A DNA stretch of 64,000 nt from an archaeon UBA583 (GTDB taxonomy: Archaea; Nanobdellota; Nanobdellia; Woesearchaeales; UBA583), in assembly GCA_002506365.1 (NCBI GenBank), contig DAXK01000025.1, positions 11,212 through 75,211 on the forward strand. Direction: 5' to 3'. How positions within the stretch are numbered: the first letter of the stretch is position 1; every line of letters starts with the position of its first letter. Under the pieces are notes generated by a model, which saw nothing but the letters and a program-made list of their open reading frames with translations, was not told the DNA's origin and searched no databases. Shown here piece by piece: positions 35,587 to 43,064 of the stretch. A program made the translations under genes and the position numbers.

Positions 35587-36535
35587 CTTTTCCATCATCC
35601 TCTTTAGATTTAGATTTAGCCTTGATTTTTTTAATTTCATCCTCAAGATCTAACTTTTGAATAATTTCCTTATATCTATTTCTAATTGTAACCTCAGTCA
35701 CACCAGAAACATCTGAAATATCTCTTTGAGTTCTTCTCTCACCCTCTAATAAACCTGCAATATATAATGCTGCTGCAGCAATTCCAATTGGACCTCTACC
35801 AGAAGTTAACTCTAAAGATAATGCTTGTGATAAAATTTCAACTGCTCTTGACTGTGTTTCAGGTCCATATTTTAAAACACTTGCAAATCTTGAAATATAA
35901 TCAACTGGATTTGATGGTAAAATTTTAATTCTTAATTCTCTTGTAATATATCTATAAGATCTTCCAATTTCCTTTTTATCAATTCCTGAAGCTTCAGCAA
36001 TCTCATCTAAAGTTCTAGGAATATTTTGTCTTCTACAAGCAGCATACACAACTCCTGCAACAACACTCTCAATTGATCTTCCACGAACTAAATTCTTTTG
36101 AACAGCTTCAGTATAAATCTTTCCAGCCTCTTCTTCAATTGATGTTGGTAAATTCAAAAATGAAGATAAACGACGAAGTTCTCCTAAAGCAATCTTTAGG
36201 TTCTTCTCCATAACTGTAGACAATCTTTTTTGCCATCTCTTTAATCTTTGAAGTTTATATCTTTGTTTCTTATCTAAAGAAAAAGCATCACTCTCAGACC
36301 CAATAGAAGTTCCCATACCCATATCATACTTTGTATATGATGTTGGAGCACCAGATCTTCTCATCTCAGAATCATCTCCCTCTTCAAAGTCTCTCCATTC
36401 CTTTCCTAAAGAAATATTTTTTGCATCAATTAATAAACCACAACTTCTACAAATCATTTCCCCTCTATCTTTATCATTATAAAGATTAGTTCCACCACAC
36501 TCTGGGCATTTTTTTAAATTATCTGATCCTACCAT
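35573..36535 (-). CDS. tfb: Transcription initiation factor B (TFB)
   Basis: 320 residues from the ATG at 36535; the upstream TTG is not needed. TFB bridges TBP at the TATA box and RNA polymerase. Zinc ribbon C10-PE-C13 ... C29-RS-C32, B-reader/linker, then two cyclin folds (about 105-200 and 205-295) with the expected SIESVVAGVVYAACRRQNIP and GPIGIAAAALYIAGLLEGER helices and a final recognition helix TEVTIRNRYKEI. The lysine-rich tail overlaps the next gene by 14 bases. This is the factor expected to read the TATA boxes noted in this window. Confidence 0.97.
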   Translation of the reverse strand: MVGSDNLKKCPECGGTNLYNDKDRGEMICRSCGLLIDAKNISLGKEWRDFEEGDDSEMRRSGAPTSYTKYDMGMGTSIGSESDAFSLDKKQRYKLQRLKRWQKRLSTVMEKNLKIALGELRRLSSFLNLPTSIEEEAGKIYTEAVQKNLVRGRSIESVVAGVVYAACRRQNIPRTLDEIAEASGIDKKEIGRSYRYITRELRIKILPSNPVDYISRFASVLKYGPETQSRAVEILSQALSLELTSGRGPIGIAAAALYIAGLLEGERRTQRDISDVSGVTEVTIRNRYKEIIQKLDLEDEIKKIKAKSKSKEDDGKDDTF

Positions 36536-36709
36536 TATCAATAAATTAACTTTAATTCACACAATATGAATAAAAAAGTTTTTAAATATACTTATTTTTC
36601 AAATTCATACAATAAAAAGATTTATTACCCTTCAATAGTGCTAAATAAAATAAAAATAAGTATTAAATTTCTCAAACTCGAATTTTTAGAATAAAATTTT
36701 AAAAATAAA

Positions 36710-36724
36710 AGAGAATTATTCTCT
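36710..36724 (-). terminator. Hairpin containing the stop codon of the shorter histone gene
   Basis: AGAGAAT (36710-36716) and ATTCTCT (36718-36724) flank one base. The stop TAA is 36716-36718. Stem contains G/C pairs and is followed on the minus strand by TTTTATTTTT, as in a U-rich terminator. Confidence 0.55.
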
Positions 36725-36916
36725 CCCAATTAATAAATCTCCACCATTAATAGTTTTTCGACCACTATGTGTAGATATTTTTGAAGCCTTTAAAGATAAT
36801 TCATATAAATAATGTTCTAAAATTTTCTTTAATTCTTCCTTAGCATCCTCAGAAACTCTTTCAGCACCCTTGTCCTTCATTAATCTTTCAAGAGCTAATA
36901 ATGGTAATTTTGCCAT
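36716..36916 (-). CDS. Archaeal histone (66 residues)
   Basis: Histone fold alone: short helix PLLALERLMKD, a long central helix (about 24-51) and the C-terminal loop HSGRKTINGGDLL, which is the DNA-binding RKT motif of HMf-type histones. It starts directly after the stop of the second histone gene, with an AGGGGGA ribosome-binding site inside that gene. Tandem organisation suggests the two form heterodimers that wrap DNA. Confidence 0.95.
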   Translation of the reverse strand: MAKLPLLALERLMKDKGAERVSEDAKEELKKILEHYLYELSLKASKISTHSGRKTINGGDLLIGRE

Positions 36917-37147
36917 TTATAAATCCCCCTTTACTTGATTAAATGCAAGTGTTACATCTTTAGACTTTACTGTCTTTCTTCCTGAATGCTCTGCTAATAA
37001 AACCGCTTTTTTAATAATTTTTTCAGTTACATCTTCTAAAATTGTTGCAGCAGTTTGCTTAGCATCTTTAGAAACTCTCTTACCCGTTGCTTCTTGAATT
37101 AAAGCTCCTAACGGTGCAAATGGTAAAATATTTTCTCTCTTGACCAT
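36917..37147 (-). CDS. Archaeal histone (76 residues)
   Basis: 76 residues from the ATG at 37147 (MVKRENILPFAPLGALIQEA); the upstream in-frame ATG at 37168 is rejected because a TATA box (TTTTTAAAG, minus strand) at 37171-37179 lies 28 bases before 37147. Complete histone fold with central helix AKQTAATILEDVTEKIIKKA and HSGRKTVKSKDVTLAF. Distinct from its neighbour at dimer-contact positions, so the pair may have specialised. Confidence 0.95.
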   Translation of the reverse strand: MVKRENILPFAPLGALIQEATGKRVSKDAKQTAATILEDVTEKIIKKAVLLAEHSGRKTVKSKDVTLAFNQVKGDL

Positions 37148-37170
37148 AATAATATATTCATAAGACATTC

Positions 37171-37179
37171 TTTAAAAAC
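37171..37179 (-). promoter_or_regulatory. TATA box of the histone operon
   Basis: Minus-strand GTTTTTAAA, 28 bases before the ATG at 37147, again a leaderless layout. Confidence 0.5.
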
Positions 37180-37317
37180 ATTTGTTACTTTTGTTTAAAA
37201 TTATAATTAAGAACAATAATTAAACTGAAATCCAAAAATTAATATGATTAAAATCATATAATACTAAAATAAATCTAAAAATAATAATTAAAAAAATATA
37301 TAAAGACAAGATAAATA

Positions 37318-37325
37318 TTTATATT
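37318..37325 (+). promoter_or_regulatory. TATA box of tRNA-Trp
   Basis: TTTATATT centred about 36 bases before the tRNA, matching the spacing at tRNA-Cys and tRNA-His. Confidence 0.5.
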
Positions 37326-37357
37326 ATTGAAAAGCAATTTTCAAAAATTACTATATT

Positions 37358-37431
37358 GGGAACGTAGTATAACCTGGCTAGAATAAGCGGCTCCAACCCG
37401 CTGGATGGGGGTTCAAATCCTTCCGTTCTCA
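37358..37431 (+). tRNA. tRNA-Trp (anticodon CCA)
   Basis: Acceptor GGGAACG with CGTTCTC (one G-T), anticodon stem AGCGG/CCGCT around loop CTCCAAC (anticodon CCA), T stem GGGGG/CCTTC (two G-T) with loop TTCAAAT, discriminator A. The D stem is weak. No intron is present, although archaeal tRNA-Trp genes often carry one. Confidence 0.93.
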
Positions 37432-37560
37432 CTTTTCTAAAAAAATACATTAAGATTTTCGAGTTTGAAATTTATCTAGATTGTAAAAATCAAGTTTTCT
37501 CAATTAAAAATAATTCTAAATAAAACAAAAAAATATAAATAATTTTATTATAATAATTAT

Positions 37561-38079
37561 ATGAAATACTCAAACAAAGAATTCCACTGTGAAAAATTTG
37601 AAAATATAAATCTTGAACTAGAAAATTTTGACAATACAACTTTAGAAAACTGCGAATTTAAAAACTGTGTAATCAATTCCATATCAATAAAAAATACTAA
37701 ATTTCTAAATGTTAAATTTTATAATTGTAAAATAATCGGATTAAAAATTGAAGATTCAAATAACTTATTTCTAGATTTTAAATTTGAAAATTCAAAAATT
37801 GAAGGTTGTGATTTTTCAAACTTAAACATTCAAAATACAAAATTTATTAATTGTAATATAATTAGTTCAAATTTTCAAAAAACAAATCTTACAAATTCAA
37901 GTTTTGAATACTCAAACCTACAAGATTCAATATTTGCAAACACAAATCTTACAAATGTAAATTTTAAAGAATCATTTAATTATAATATAAATCCAACTGA
38001 AAATAAAATAAAAAATGCTAAATTTTCTCAACCAGAAGTAATAAACTTACTAAAATATTTTAAAATAAAAATAGAATAA
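37561..38079 (+). CDS. Pentapeptide-repeat protein
   Basis: 172 residues. From about 20 to 140 it shows tandem pentapeptides with the A/N-(D/N/S)-L/F-x-x pattern (CEFKNCVINSISIKNTKFLN, later TNLTNSSFEYSNLQDSIFAN), which fold as a right-handed quadrilateral beta helix. Cys and Asn are enriched at turn positions. Some family members mimic DNA and protect gyrase, but this cannot be inferred here. A TATA box about 28 bases upstream suggests a leaderless mRNA. Confidence 0.85.
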   Translation: MKYSNKEFHCEKFENINLELENFDNTTLENCEFKNCVINSISIKNTKFLNVKFYNCKIIGLKIEDSNNLFLDFKFENSKIEGCDFSNLNIQNTKFINCNIISSNFQKTNLTNSSFEYSNLQDSIFANTNLTNVNFKESFNYNINPTENKIKNAKFSQPEVINLLKYFKIKIE

Positions 38080-38086
38080 TATTAAT

Positions 38087-38845
38087 TTAATTCCTCATAT
38101 TTTTACAAAAATTTAATAATTCTTCATACTCTATAACATAATCAAAATAAACAATATCATTTTTATACCTACTATAAACTAATTTCACAAGTTCTGATGT
38201 ATAAAATGACCTATAATCAGGTTTATCAGTTTTATTTAAATGTGGTAAATAATTTAACTCATATTTTTTTCTAATACACTCGAAATTTTTTTCTAAATCC
38301 TCAAATTTTAAAACATCATCAACTATAAGTTTTCCATTCTCAAAAAGTAAATAATCCTGTGAAACAAAATGAAAATCTGACATAAAATTTGGAACTTTAC
38401 AAACAATTTTCACAAATTTTTCAAAAGATAAATTTCTATTTATAATACCAAAATATTTTTTATTCATATTATGATTTTCATTTAGAACCTTACTAACATA
38501 ACATGATACTAATCTCTCAAAAGGATTTCTAACAAAAGTAAATTTATAACAATCCAAATTTACTAATTTTTTATGATTTATTTTAAATCTATTTTTACTC
38601 AAATGAACAGATTGATAATTTTTTTTATCATAAATTACACCCAACTTATCCAAAAATACACTATTTAATGAAGAATTACCTGTTTTAGGAATTGAAACAA
38701 AAGCAACATTAAGAGAATTATAATATAAAATATCATTTAATTTATTATTAAAAATTAGTCTTAATATAGACTCTAATAAAAAATAATTTGAATAAATAAA
38801 TAGATTATTTTTACAAATAAAATAAAATTTTTTAAATATTATCAT
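38087..38845 (-). CDS. Sulfotransferase family 2 protein
   Basis: 252 residues. PAPS-dependent sulfotransferase fold: 5'-phosphosulfate loop VSIPKTGNSSLNSVF near 50-64 and 3'-phosphate motif FTFVRNPFERLVSCYVSK near 102-119, followed by the RxxxL...F-pattern of the carbohydrate sulfotransferase group (Sulfotransfer_2). It would sulfate a glycan or glycolipid. The family is rare in small archaeal genomes. The N-terminus is hydrophobic (about 5-35) and may be a membrane anchor. It converges on the pentapeptide gene with 7 bases between. Confidence 0.8.
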   Translation of the reverse strand: MIIFKKFYFICKNNLFIYSNYFLLESILRLIFNNKLNDILYYNSLNVAFVSIPKTGNSSLNSVFLDKLGVIYDKKNYQSVHLSKNRFKINHKKLVNLDCYKFTFVRNPFERLVSCYVSKVLNENHNMNKKYFGIINRNLSFEKFVKIVCKVPNFMSDFHFVSQDYLLFENGKLIVDDVLKFEDLEKNFECIRKKYELNYLPHLNKTDKPDYRSFYTSELVKLVYSRYKNDIVYFDYVIEYEELLNFCKNMRN

Positions 38846-38877
38846 AAAATAAATAAATAAATAAATTTAACAAAATA

Positions 38878-38893
38878 ATTAATTAAAATTAAT
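38878..38893 (-). terminator. Inverted repeat containing the stop codon of the CYTH gene
   Basis: ATTAATT (38878-38884), AA, AATTAAT (38887-38893). The stop codon is 38889-38891. Short and pure A/T. Confidence 0.3.
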
Positions 38894-39509
38894 CATCTGA
38901 AATTGTATCACCATCAAAAACTGCATCCTCTTCATCCTCAGTTTTCTCCATAACTTTTTTCCTAAAATTTGGATTTTTCATATTTCTCTCATAATCCACC
39001 TTCTTTTTAGCAGCTAGAATTTCACGAATATAAATTCTCCCAACATCTTCTTCCTTAATCTCTAACTTATCAATATACTCTTGAACTTTTTCATAAGAAT
39101 CAGACTCAATTTCAAGCATAGGTTCTAAACCTACATACTCATCTAAATCAAAAACAATATCATCCAATCTATACTCAGTTCTATACTTTCTTAAATCAAA
39201 AATTTTAATATAACCTAAATCATTCAAAATTCTATGCATTGTTTTAAAATTTGAAATTTTAACACCAATTTCATCTCTCCCCACAATACTTTGAACTGAC
39301 TTTTTCTTCCCCTTTAGATTTAAATAAATATATTTACCCTTTTGACGAATCCTTAAGGCTTTTCCTTGTCTTGATAAATCTCTATCAGGTGTATCAAATC
39401 TATAATCTATAACCTTCCCAGTAAAAATCTTCTTAGCCCCTAACGCTTCAATTTTCGCAATAATTTCTTCCTTATTAATATGTCTAATTTTAACTTCGAT
39501 TTCTTTCAT
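38889..39509 (-). CDS. CYTH-domain triphosphatase (CyaB/ThTPase family)
   Basis: 206 residues. The signature ExExK is present as EIEVK at 3-7, followed by basic strands LRIRQKGKYIYLNLKGKK and the acidic strand DIVFDLDEYVGLEPMLEIE that line the triphosphate tunnel. The family hydrolyses triphosphates such as thiamine triphosphate or inorganic triphosphate, or makes cAMP in CyaB. An archaeal triphosphatase role is most likely. A very acidic tail (EDEEDAVFDGDTISDD) extends past the domain. Its upstream region holds two palindromic repeat elements. Confidence 0.88.
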   Translation of the reverse strand: MKEIEVKIRHINKEEIIAKIEALGAKKIFTGKVIDYRFDTPDRDLSRQGKALRIRQKGKYIYLNLKGKKKSVQSIVGRDEIGVKISNFKTMHRILNDLGYIKIFDLRKYRTEYRLDDIVFDLDEYVGLEPMLEIESDSYEKVQEYIDKLEIKEEDVGRIYIREILAAKKKVDYERNMKNPNFRKKVMEKTEDEEDAVFDGDTISDD

Positions 39510-39530
39510 TTTTAATCCCCTATTAAAAAT

Positions 39531-39570
39531 GACACCATTTCACATTGTGAAATCTGTGTCTAAAATTTCT
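39531..39570 (+). repeat. Palindromic element, copy 2 (partner at 6926)
   Basis: Nested stem: outer GACAC (39531-39535)/GTGTC (39556-39560) and inner ATTTCAC-ATT-GTGAAAT (39537-39553). It lies 22 bases upstream of the CYTH gene. It shares with copy 1 the frame CCATT, hairpin, CTGTGT, with changes on both arms that keep pairing. Confidence 0.5.
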
Positions 39571-39575
39571 TCACA

Positions 39576-39624
39576 CCTTTTCAAATCTTTGATTTGATAA
39601 TGGCTTAGGAATCTATGATTCCTT
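39576..39624 (-). repeat. Dispersed 49-bp two-hairpin repeat, copy D
   Basis: Hairpin I TCAAATC-TTT-GATTTGA, linker with GGCTT, hairpin II AGGAATC-TAT-GATTCCT. Relative to copy C, hairpin II has changed A-T to G-C on both arms, a compensated change. It lies about 100 bases after the map stop and 67 bases before the CYTH gene. Confidence 0.65.
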
Positions 39625-39726
39625 GATTGTGAAGACATTCATTTTTTAATTTTATAATTTTAAAACTCCTCAAACAAATGTTGGGAATTTTCCTCAATAA
39701 TTTTTTAATTTAAACTAATACTAACT

Positions 39727-40671
39727 CTAATCTCGTAATCTTGTAAGAATCGTTTTACTATCATCCTTAAACAAAACACAATCCTCAAACTGAGCAACAA
39801 TTTCTCCATCAATTGTTCCAAGTTCATCATACTCATATAATACATTATACTTTTTCAAAACAGAAACCGCATAATCAACTCTTCTCTTTGAAAAACCCTT
39901 AAACCAAGGATGTCCATTTAAATTATCCTTTAAAGCTTCATCCCATAACCACCGTTTAGAAAATGGTTGTTTAGGAAAATGTTCTCTAATATGTCTTAAT
40001 ACTTTCATAGCAATAGGATCTCTAACTGGTTTATCTCCCTTTAAATGTAAAATATTAGATAATCTACATGCCTTAATTAAAGGTTGACCATAAGTAATAA
40101 AAGGTTCAATTGCTAATTGCATTTCACCCTCAACCTTTGAAGTATCCCCATTATTTAAATTTGGAACAGATAATCCACAATGTAAATTATATCTCCCAAT
40201 TTGATGACCTGACAAATTATGAATTGTATTAAATCCATTTTTCTCCGCAACTTTTTCAACAACATCCCCTACTTGAGCCATAGACACACCATAATCAACA
40301 ACTTCAACTGCAGCCTCTAAACAAGCTCTCGCAGTCTCAATTAATTCAGTATGATTATTTGTTGTAATCTCAACTGTAAATGCATTATCAGTCATATATC
40401 CATCTTTTGATGCACCAAAATCTACTTTAATAACATCTCCAGACTTTAATTTATATCCTTCATCATAAACAGTATAATGGGCTGCCATATCATTAACTGA
40501 TACCATTGCTGGAAAAGACGGTAAATACCCATTTTCAAAAATTCTACTTTCAATAAAATCAATAATCTCAAAAATATCAACACCTTCTTTGATAATTAAT
40601 GAAACATCTTTTCTTAATTGTCTAGTAAAACTTCCAAGTTCTTTCAAAATTTCTAAATTTAACTCACTCAT
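39727..40671 (-). CDS. map: Methionine aminopeptidase, type II
   Basis: 314 residues from the ATG at 40671; a TTG upstream is rejected. Removes the initiator Met from new proteins. Metal ligands of the pita-bread fold are in place: Asp84 (KVDFGA), Asp95 (MTDNAF), His156 (SGHQIGRY), Glu189 (AIEPF) and the final Glu in QFEDCVL; His65 (AAHYT) contacts substrate. The type II insertion (about 215-270, a winged-helix-like subdomain) is present. It is flanked by 49-bp repeats on both sides. Confidence 0.96.
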   Translation of the reverse strand: MSELNLEILKELGSFTRQLRKDVSLIIKEGVDIFEIIDFIESRIFENGYLPSFPAMVSVNDMAAHYTVYDEGYKLKSGDVIKVDFGASKDGYMTDNAFTVEITTNNHTELIETARACLEAAVEVVDYGVSMAQVGDVVEKVAEKNGFNTIHNLSGHQIGRYNLHCGLSVPNLNNGDTSKVEGEMQLAIEPFITYGQPLIKACRLSNILHLKGDKPVRDPIAMKVLRHIREHFPKQPFSKRWLWDEALKDNLNGHPWFKGFSKRRVDYAVSVLKKYNVLYEYDELGTIDGEIVAQFEDCVLFKDDSKTILTRLRD

Positions 40672-40702
40672 TAACAAAATAAATATTTCATTTTATATAA
40701 AA

Positions 40703-40751
40703 CTTTGTCAAATCTCTGATTTGACGAAGGGTTAGAAAATGTAATTTTATT
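40703..40751 (-). repeat. Dispersed 49-bp two-hairpin repeat, copy A
   Basis: Hairpin I TTGTCAAATC-TCT-GATTTGACGA (10 bp with one wobble). Hairpin II is degenerate. It lies two bases from copy B, in tandem, between map and the winged-helix membrane protein gene. Confidence 0.55.
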
Positions 40752-40753
40752 CA

Positions 40754-40802
40754 CTTTGTCAAATTTTTTATTTAACAACCGCTTAAAAATTTTCAATTCT
40801 TT
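40754..40802 (-). repeat. Dispersed 49-bp two-hairpin repeat, copy B (overlaps a stop codon)
   Basis: Hairpin I TTGTCAAAT/ATTTAACAA and hairpin II AAAAATT-TTC-AATTCTT each pair fully in the minus-strand RNA if one G-U is allowed. The element covers the last three codons and the stop (40793-40795) of the winged-helix membrane protein gene. Confidence 0.55.
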
Positions 40803-41920
40803 ATATCTTCCTTTTTAATTTCAAATCTTGACCCTAAATAAATCTTATTTACTTTACCTACTCTAATTCTCTTTAGAATCTTCTTATTATCCAATTTAGA
40901 TATAATCTTACTCAAATTTGATTTTGTAAGTTTTGGTAAAAAATTTAAAATATCATACTGTGAAATCCCATCATTTTCCTTAACACAAGATACAACTAAC
41001 TTCTCATTATCAGTTAAAAATCTCGCCATAACTTCTCGATACTCCTCTTCATTAAACCCAGGTTTTTCAGGCTCAATAGACAAATCATCTTTTGTTAAAA
41101 TTTCAATATCTTCCTCAGACACTTTATCTTGAACATCATCATAAGACACATCATCTGAACTACTTTTATCTTCTTTAACTCCTTCAGCAATAATTTTCTT
41201 TTTAACATCAGCTTTCACCCCTTTTTTAGCCTTAAAAGTTCGATTCAAACTTATGTTAACATTAAATAATCTAAACTTACTTGAAAAAATAAACATTAAA
41301 ACTAAAATTACTAAAGTAGATAACAAAACAACTCCAGATACAATAATTATTAAATTATCAGTCCAAAATTTATTATTTTTAATATCATCAATTGAATTTA
41401 AATTTGAAAACTCTAAACGAAATAATTCCTCTCTATCAATATTAGATAATTCCCAATTAAAACTACCATCATCTAAAACTCTATAATCTCTTGGAAAAAA
41501 AGTTTCAATATTCCCAATATTCTCAACTAATTCAACATTCATAATTAATTTATCAACTACAAAATTAAAATTTGAATATAACTCAAAAGCATTTTTTTCA
41601 TAAATATTTTGAGTAATTGTCTCTGAAACAAATCTTATCTTAAAAGAACTATTTCTCACAGTATGTGGATTTACAATAATGTAATCTCCAGCAATTGAAT
41701 ATTTAATTTTATCTCCATAATTTGAAATTAATGACTCAACTTTCGCATCACTAGGTTTTTCAAAAGAAAAACTTCTATAAGACTCAGTTTCATCAAAAAT
41801 AAATTCATAATCAAACACAGAATAAGTAGAATAAATATCTACATTCACATTAACATTGGCAGCATTTAACCCTGCAAATGTTAAAAAAAAAATTAAAAAA
41901 CTAAATAATTGCTTAAGCAT
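40793..41920 (-). CDS. Membrane-spanning winged-helix protein
   Basis: 375 residues. Signal peptide (FSFLIFFLTFAGLNAA near 6-21), about 165 residues of extracytoplasmic beta-rich domain, one membrane helix (about 190-213, LIIIVSGVVLLSTLVILVLM), a charged linker, and a C-terminal winged helix (about 300-365: LTDNEKLVVSCVKENDGISQ, then LTKSNLSKIISKLDNKKILK). This is the layout of archaeal membrane-bound transcription regulators that sense an outside signal. It shares one TATA box with the divergent cis-prenyltransferase gene, so autoregulation together with that gene is plausible. Confidence 0.8.
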   Translation of the reverse strand: MLKQLFSFLIFFLTFAGLNAANVNVNVDIYSTYSVFDYEFIFDETESYRSFSFEKPSDAKVESLISNYGDKIKYSIAGDYIIVNPHTVRNSSFKIRFVSETITQNIYEKNAFELYSNFNFVVDKLIMNVELVENIGNIETFFPRDYRVLDDGSFNWELSNIDREELFRLEFSNLNSIDDIKNNKFWTDNLIIIVSGVVLLSTLVILVLMFIFSSKFRLFNVNISLNRTFKAKKGVKADVKKKIIAEGVKEDKSSSDDVSYDDVQDKVSEEDIEILTKDDLSIEPEKPGFNEEEYREVMARFLTDNEKLVVSCVKENDGISQYDILNFLPKLTKSNLSKIISKLDNKKILKRIRVGKVNKIYLGSRFEIKKEDIKN

Positions 41921-41942
41921 CTAACTATAATGGGTTAAACAA

Positions 41943-41953
41943 TATTTATAAAC
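41943..41953. promoter_or_regulatory. Symmetric TATA box shared by divergent genes
   Basis: TATTTATAAAC is centred about 26 bases before the plus-strand ATG (41974) and about 28 before the minus-strand ATG (41920). Both transcripts would be leaderless from a single near-palindromic box. Confidence 0.6.
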
Positions 41954-41973
41954 TTTATTAAACAAGTTAACCT

Positions 41974-42690
41974 ATGATTAATCACATAGGATTTATAATG
42001 GACGGTAACAGAAGATTTGCTGCAAAAAACAATATGGACAAAAAACAAGGATATACTCTAGGTTTAGAGCAGTTTATAAATTTTGTAAAATATCAAATTA
42101 AATATCAAATCAAAGAAACCAGTTATTTCGCACTATCTAGTGACAATTTAGAAAAAAGAGAAAAAACTGAATTAAATATTTTAAAGAAACTATTGGAAAC
42201 TCTAACACAAAATCCAGACACAAAAAAATTATTTATTGAAAATAAAATCAAACTTCAAATTAAAGGTTACAATGATAAAAATGACAATAAATTAAAAGAA
42301 TTTGGCATAAATAAATTTCAAAATGAAATTGATGAATGGAACAATAAAAATCAAAATTATGATTTTATCGTAAATATCGCATTAAACTATGATGGTCAAT
42401 TAGAGATTTCTGAAGCTTTTAAAAAAATTCATAATAAAATTCAAAATAATGAACTTACTGTTGAACAAATCACTCCGAAAATAATTAAAGAAAATATTTG
42501 GTTTAATGGAAATACTCCTGAGATTATCGTAAGGCCTGGAGATGCTCCAAGATTATCAGGATTTATGCTTTGGGATAGTGAATACTCAGAAATATACTTA
42601 ACTAAAAAATTATGGCCTGAATTAGACGAAAACGATTTTAAAAACATAATTGAATGGTTCTCAAAACAAAATAGAAATTTTGGTAAATAA
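41974..42690 (+). CDS. uppS: Cis-prenyltransferase (undecaprenyl-diphosphate synthase family)
   Basis: 238 residues. Makes the long polyprenyl lipid carrier used in archaeal glycosylation. IMDGNRR at 8-14 holds the catalytic Asp10. Later blocks are present but altered: ALSSDNLEKRE (usual FSTENWxR), NYDGQLEI (usual YGGRxEI) and RPGDAPRLSGFMLWDSEY near 186-203 (usual RTxGExRLSNFLLWQ). The key arginines and the Ser are kept, so it is probably active with a divergent substrate site. Confidence 0.88.
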   Translation: MINHIGFIMDGNRRFAAKNNMDKKQGYTLGLEQFINFVKYQIKYQIKETSYFALSSDNLEKREKTELNILKKLLETLTQNPDTKKLFIENKIKLQIKGYNDKNDNKLKEFGINKFQNEIDEWNNKNQNYDFIVNIALNYDGQLEISEAFKKIHNKIQNNELTVEQITPKIIKENIWFNGNTPEIIVRPGDAPRLSGFMLWDSEYSEIYLTKKLWPELDENDFKNIIEWFSKQNRNFGK

Positions 42691-42695
42691 TTTAC
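42683..42695 (+). terminator. Hairpin containing the uppS stop codon
   Basis: GTAAAT, A, ATTTAC; the stop TAA is 42688-42690. 6-bp stem, weak alone. Confidence 0.3.
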
Positions 42696-42732
42696 ATTAT
42701 AAATTTTAAATAATAAGAATAAAAATAATTTT

Positions 42733-42755
42733 TATGTGAATAAATTATTTACATA
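42733..42755 (-). terminator. Imperfect inverted repeat containing the stop codon of the next gene
   Basis: TATGTGAATAA (42733-42743), A, TTATTTACATA (42745-42755): 10 of 11 pairs, the exception being G-T on the plus strand (A-C in the minus-strand RNA). The minus-strand stop codon is 42749-42751. Confidence 0.35.
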
Positions 42756-43063
42756 TACTTATCTAACCAAGAATCAACATCAGGTTCAGAATTTCCTGAA
42801 TTAACTAATGAAACTTTTAAAGATTCTCTTGGATAGGAATCCTTATACTGATTAATATAATTTTTAGCTTTTTCTTCAGCATCAGATAAAGTTGGAGAAA
42901 AATTCGCATTTTTATTAACTCCTCCTGAATAGCTCGACATACTCTCAAACTGACTTTCTTTTTTCTTTTTAATTCTAATAAACCCAATAACAATTGCTAA
43001 AAAACCAGGTATAACAATTATCAATAATTTTGTAAGTTCAGATAACTCATTCCAACCAGCCAT
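42749..43063 (-). CDS. Small single-helix membrane protein with C-terminal helical hairpin
   Basis: 104 residues: one membrane helix (about 11-30, LLIIVIPGFLAIVIGFIRI), a basic stop-transfer KKKK, a Ser/Asn linker, and a C-terminal two-helix segment YINQYKDSYPRESLKVSLVN SGN. That last segment aligns with the end of the giant coiled-coil protein at 54647. It starts 1 base after the gap stop codon, so the two are cotranscribed. Function unknown. Confidence 0.6.
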   Translation of the reverse strand: MAGWNELSELTKLLIIVIPGFLAIVIGFIRIKKKKESQFESMSSYSGGVNKNANFSPTLSDAEEKAKNYINQYKDSYPRESLKVSLVNSGNSEPDVDSWLDKYM

Positions 43064-43064
43064 A

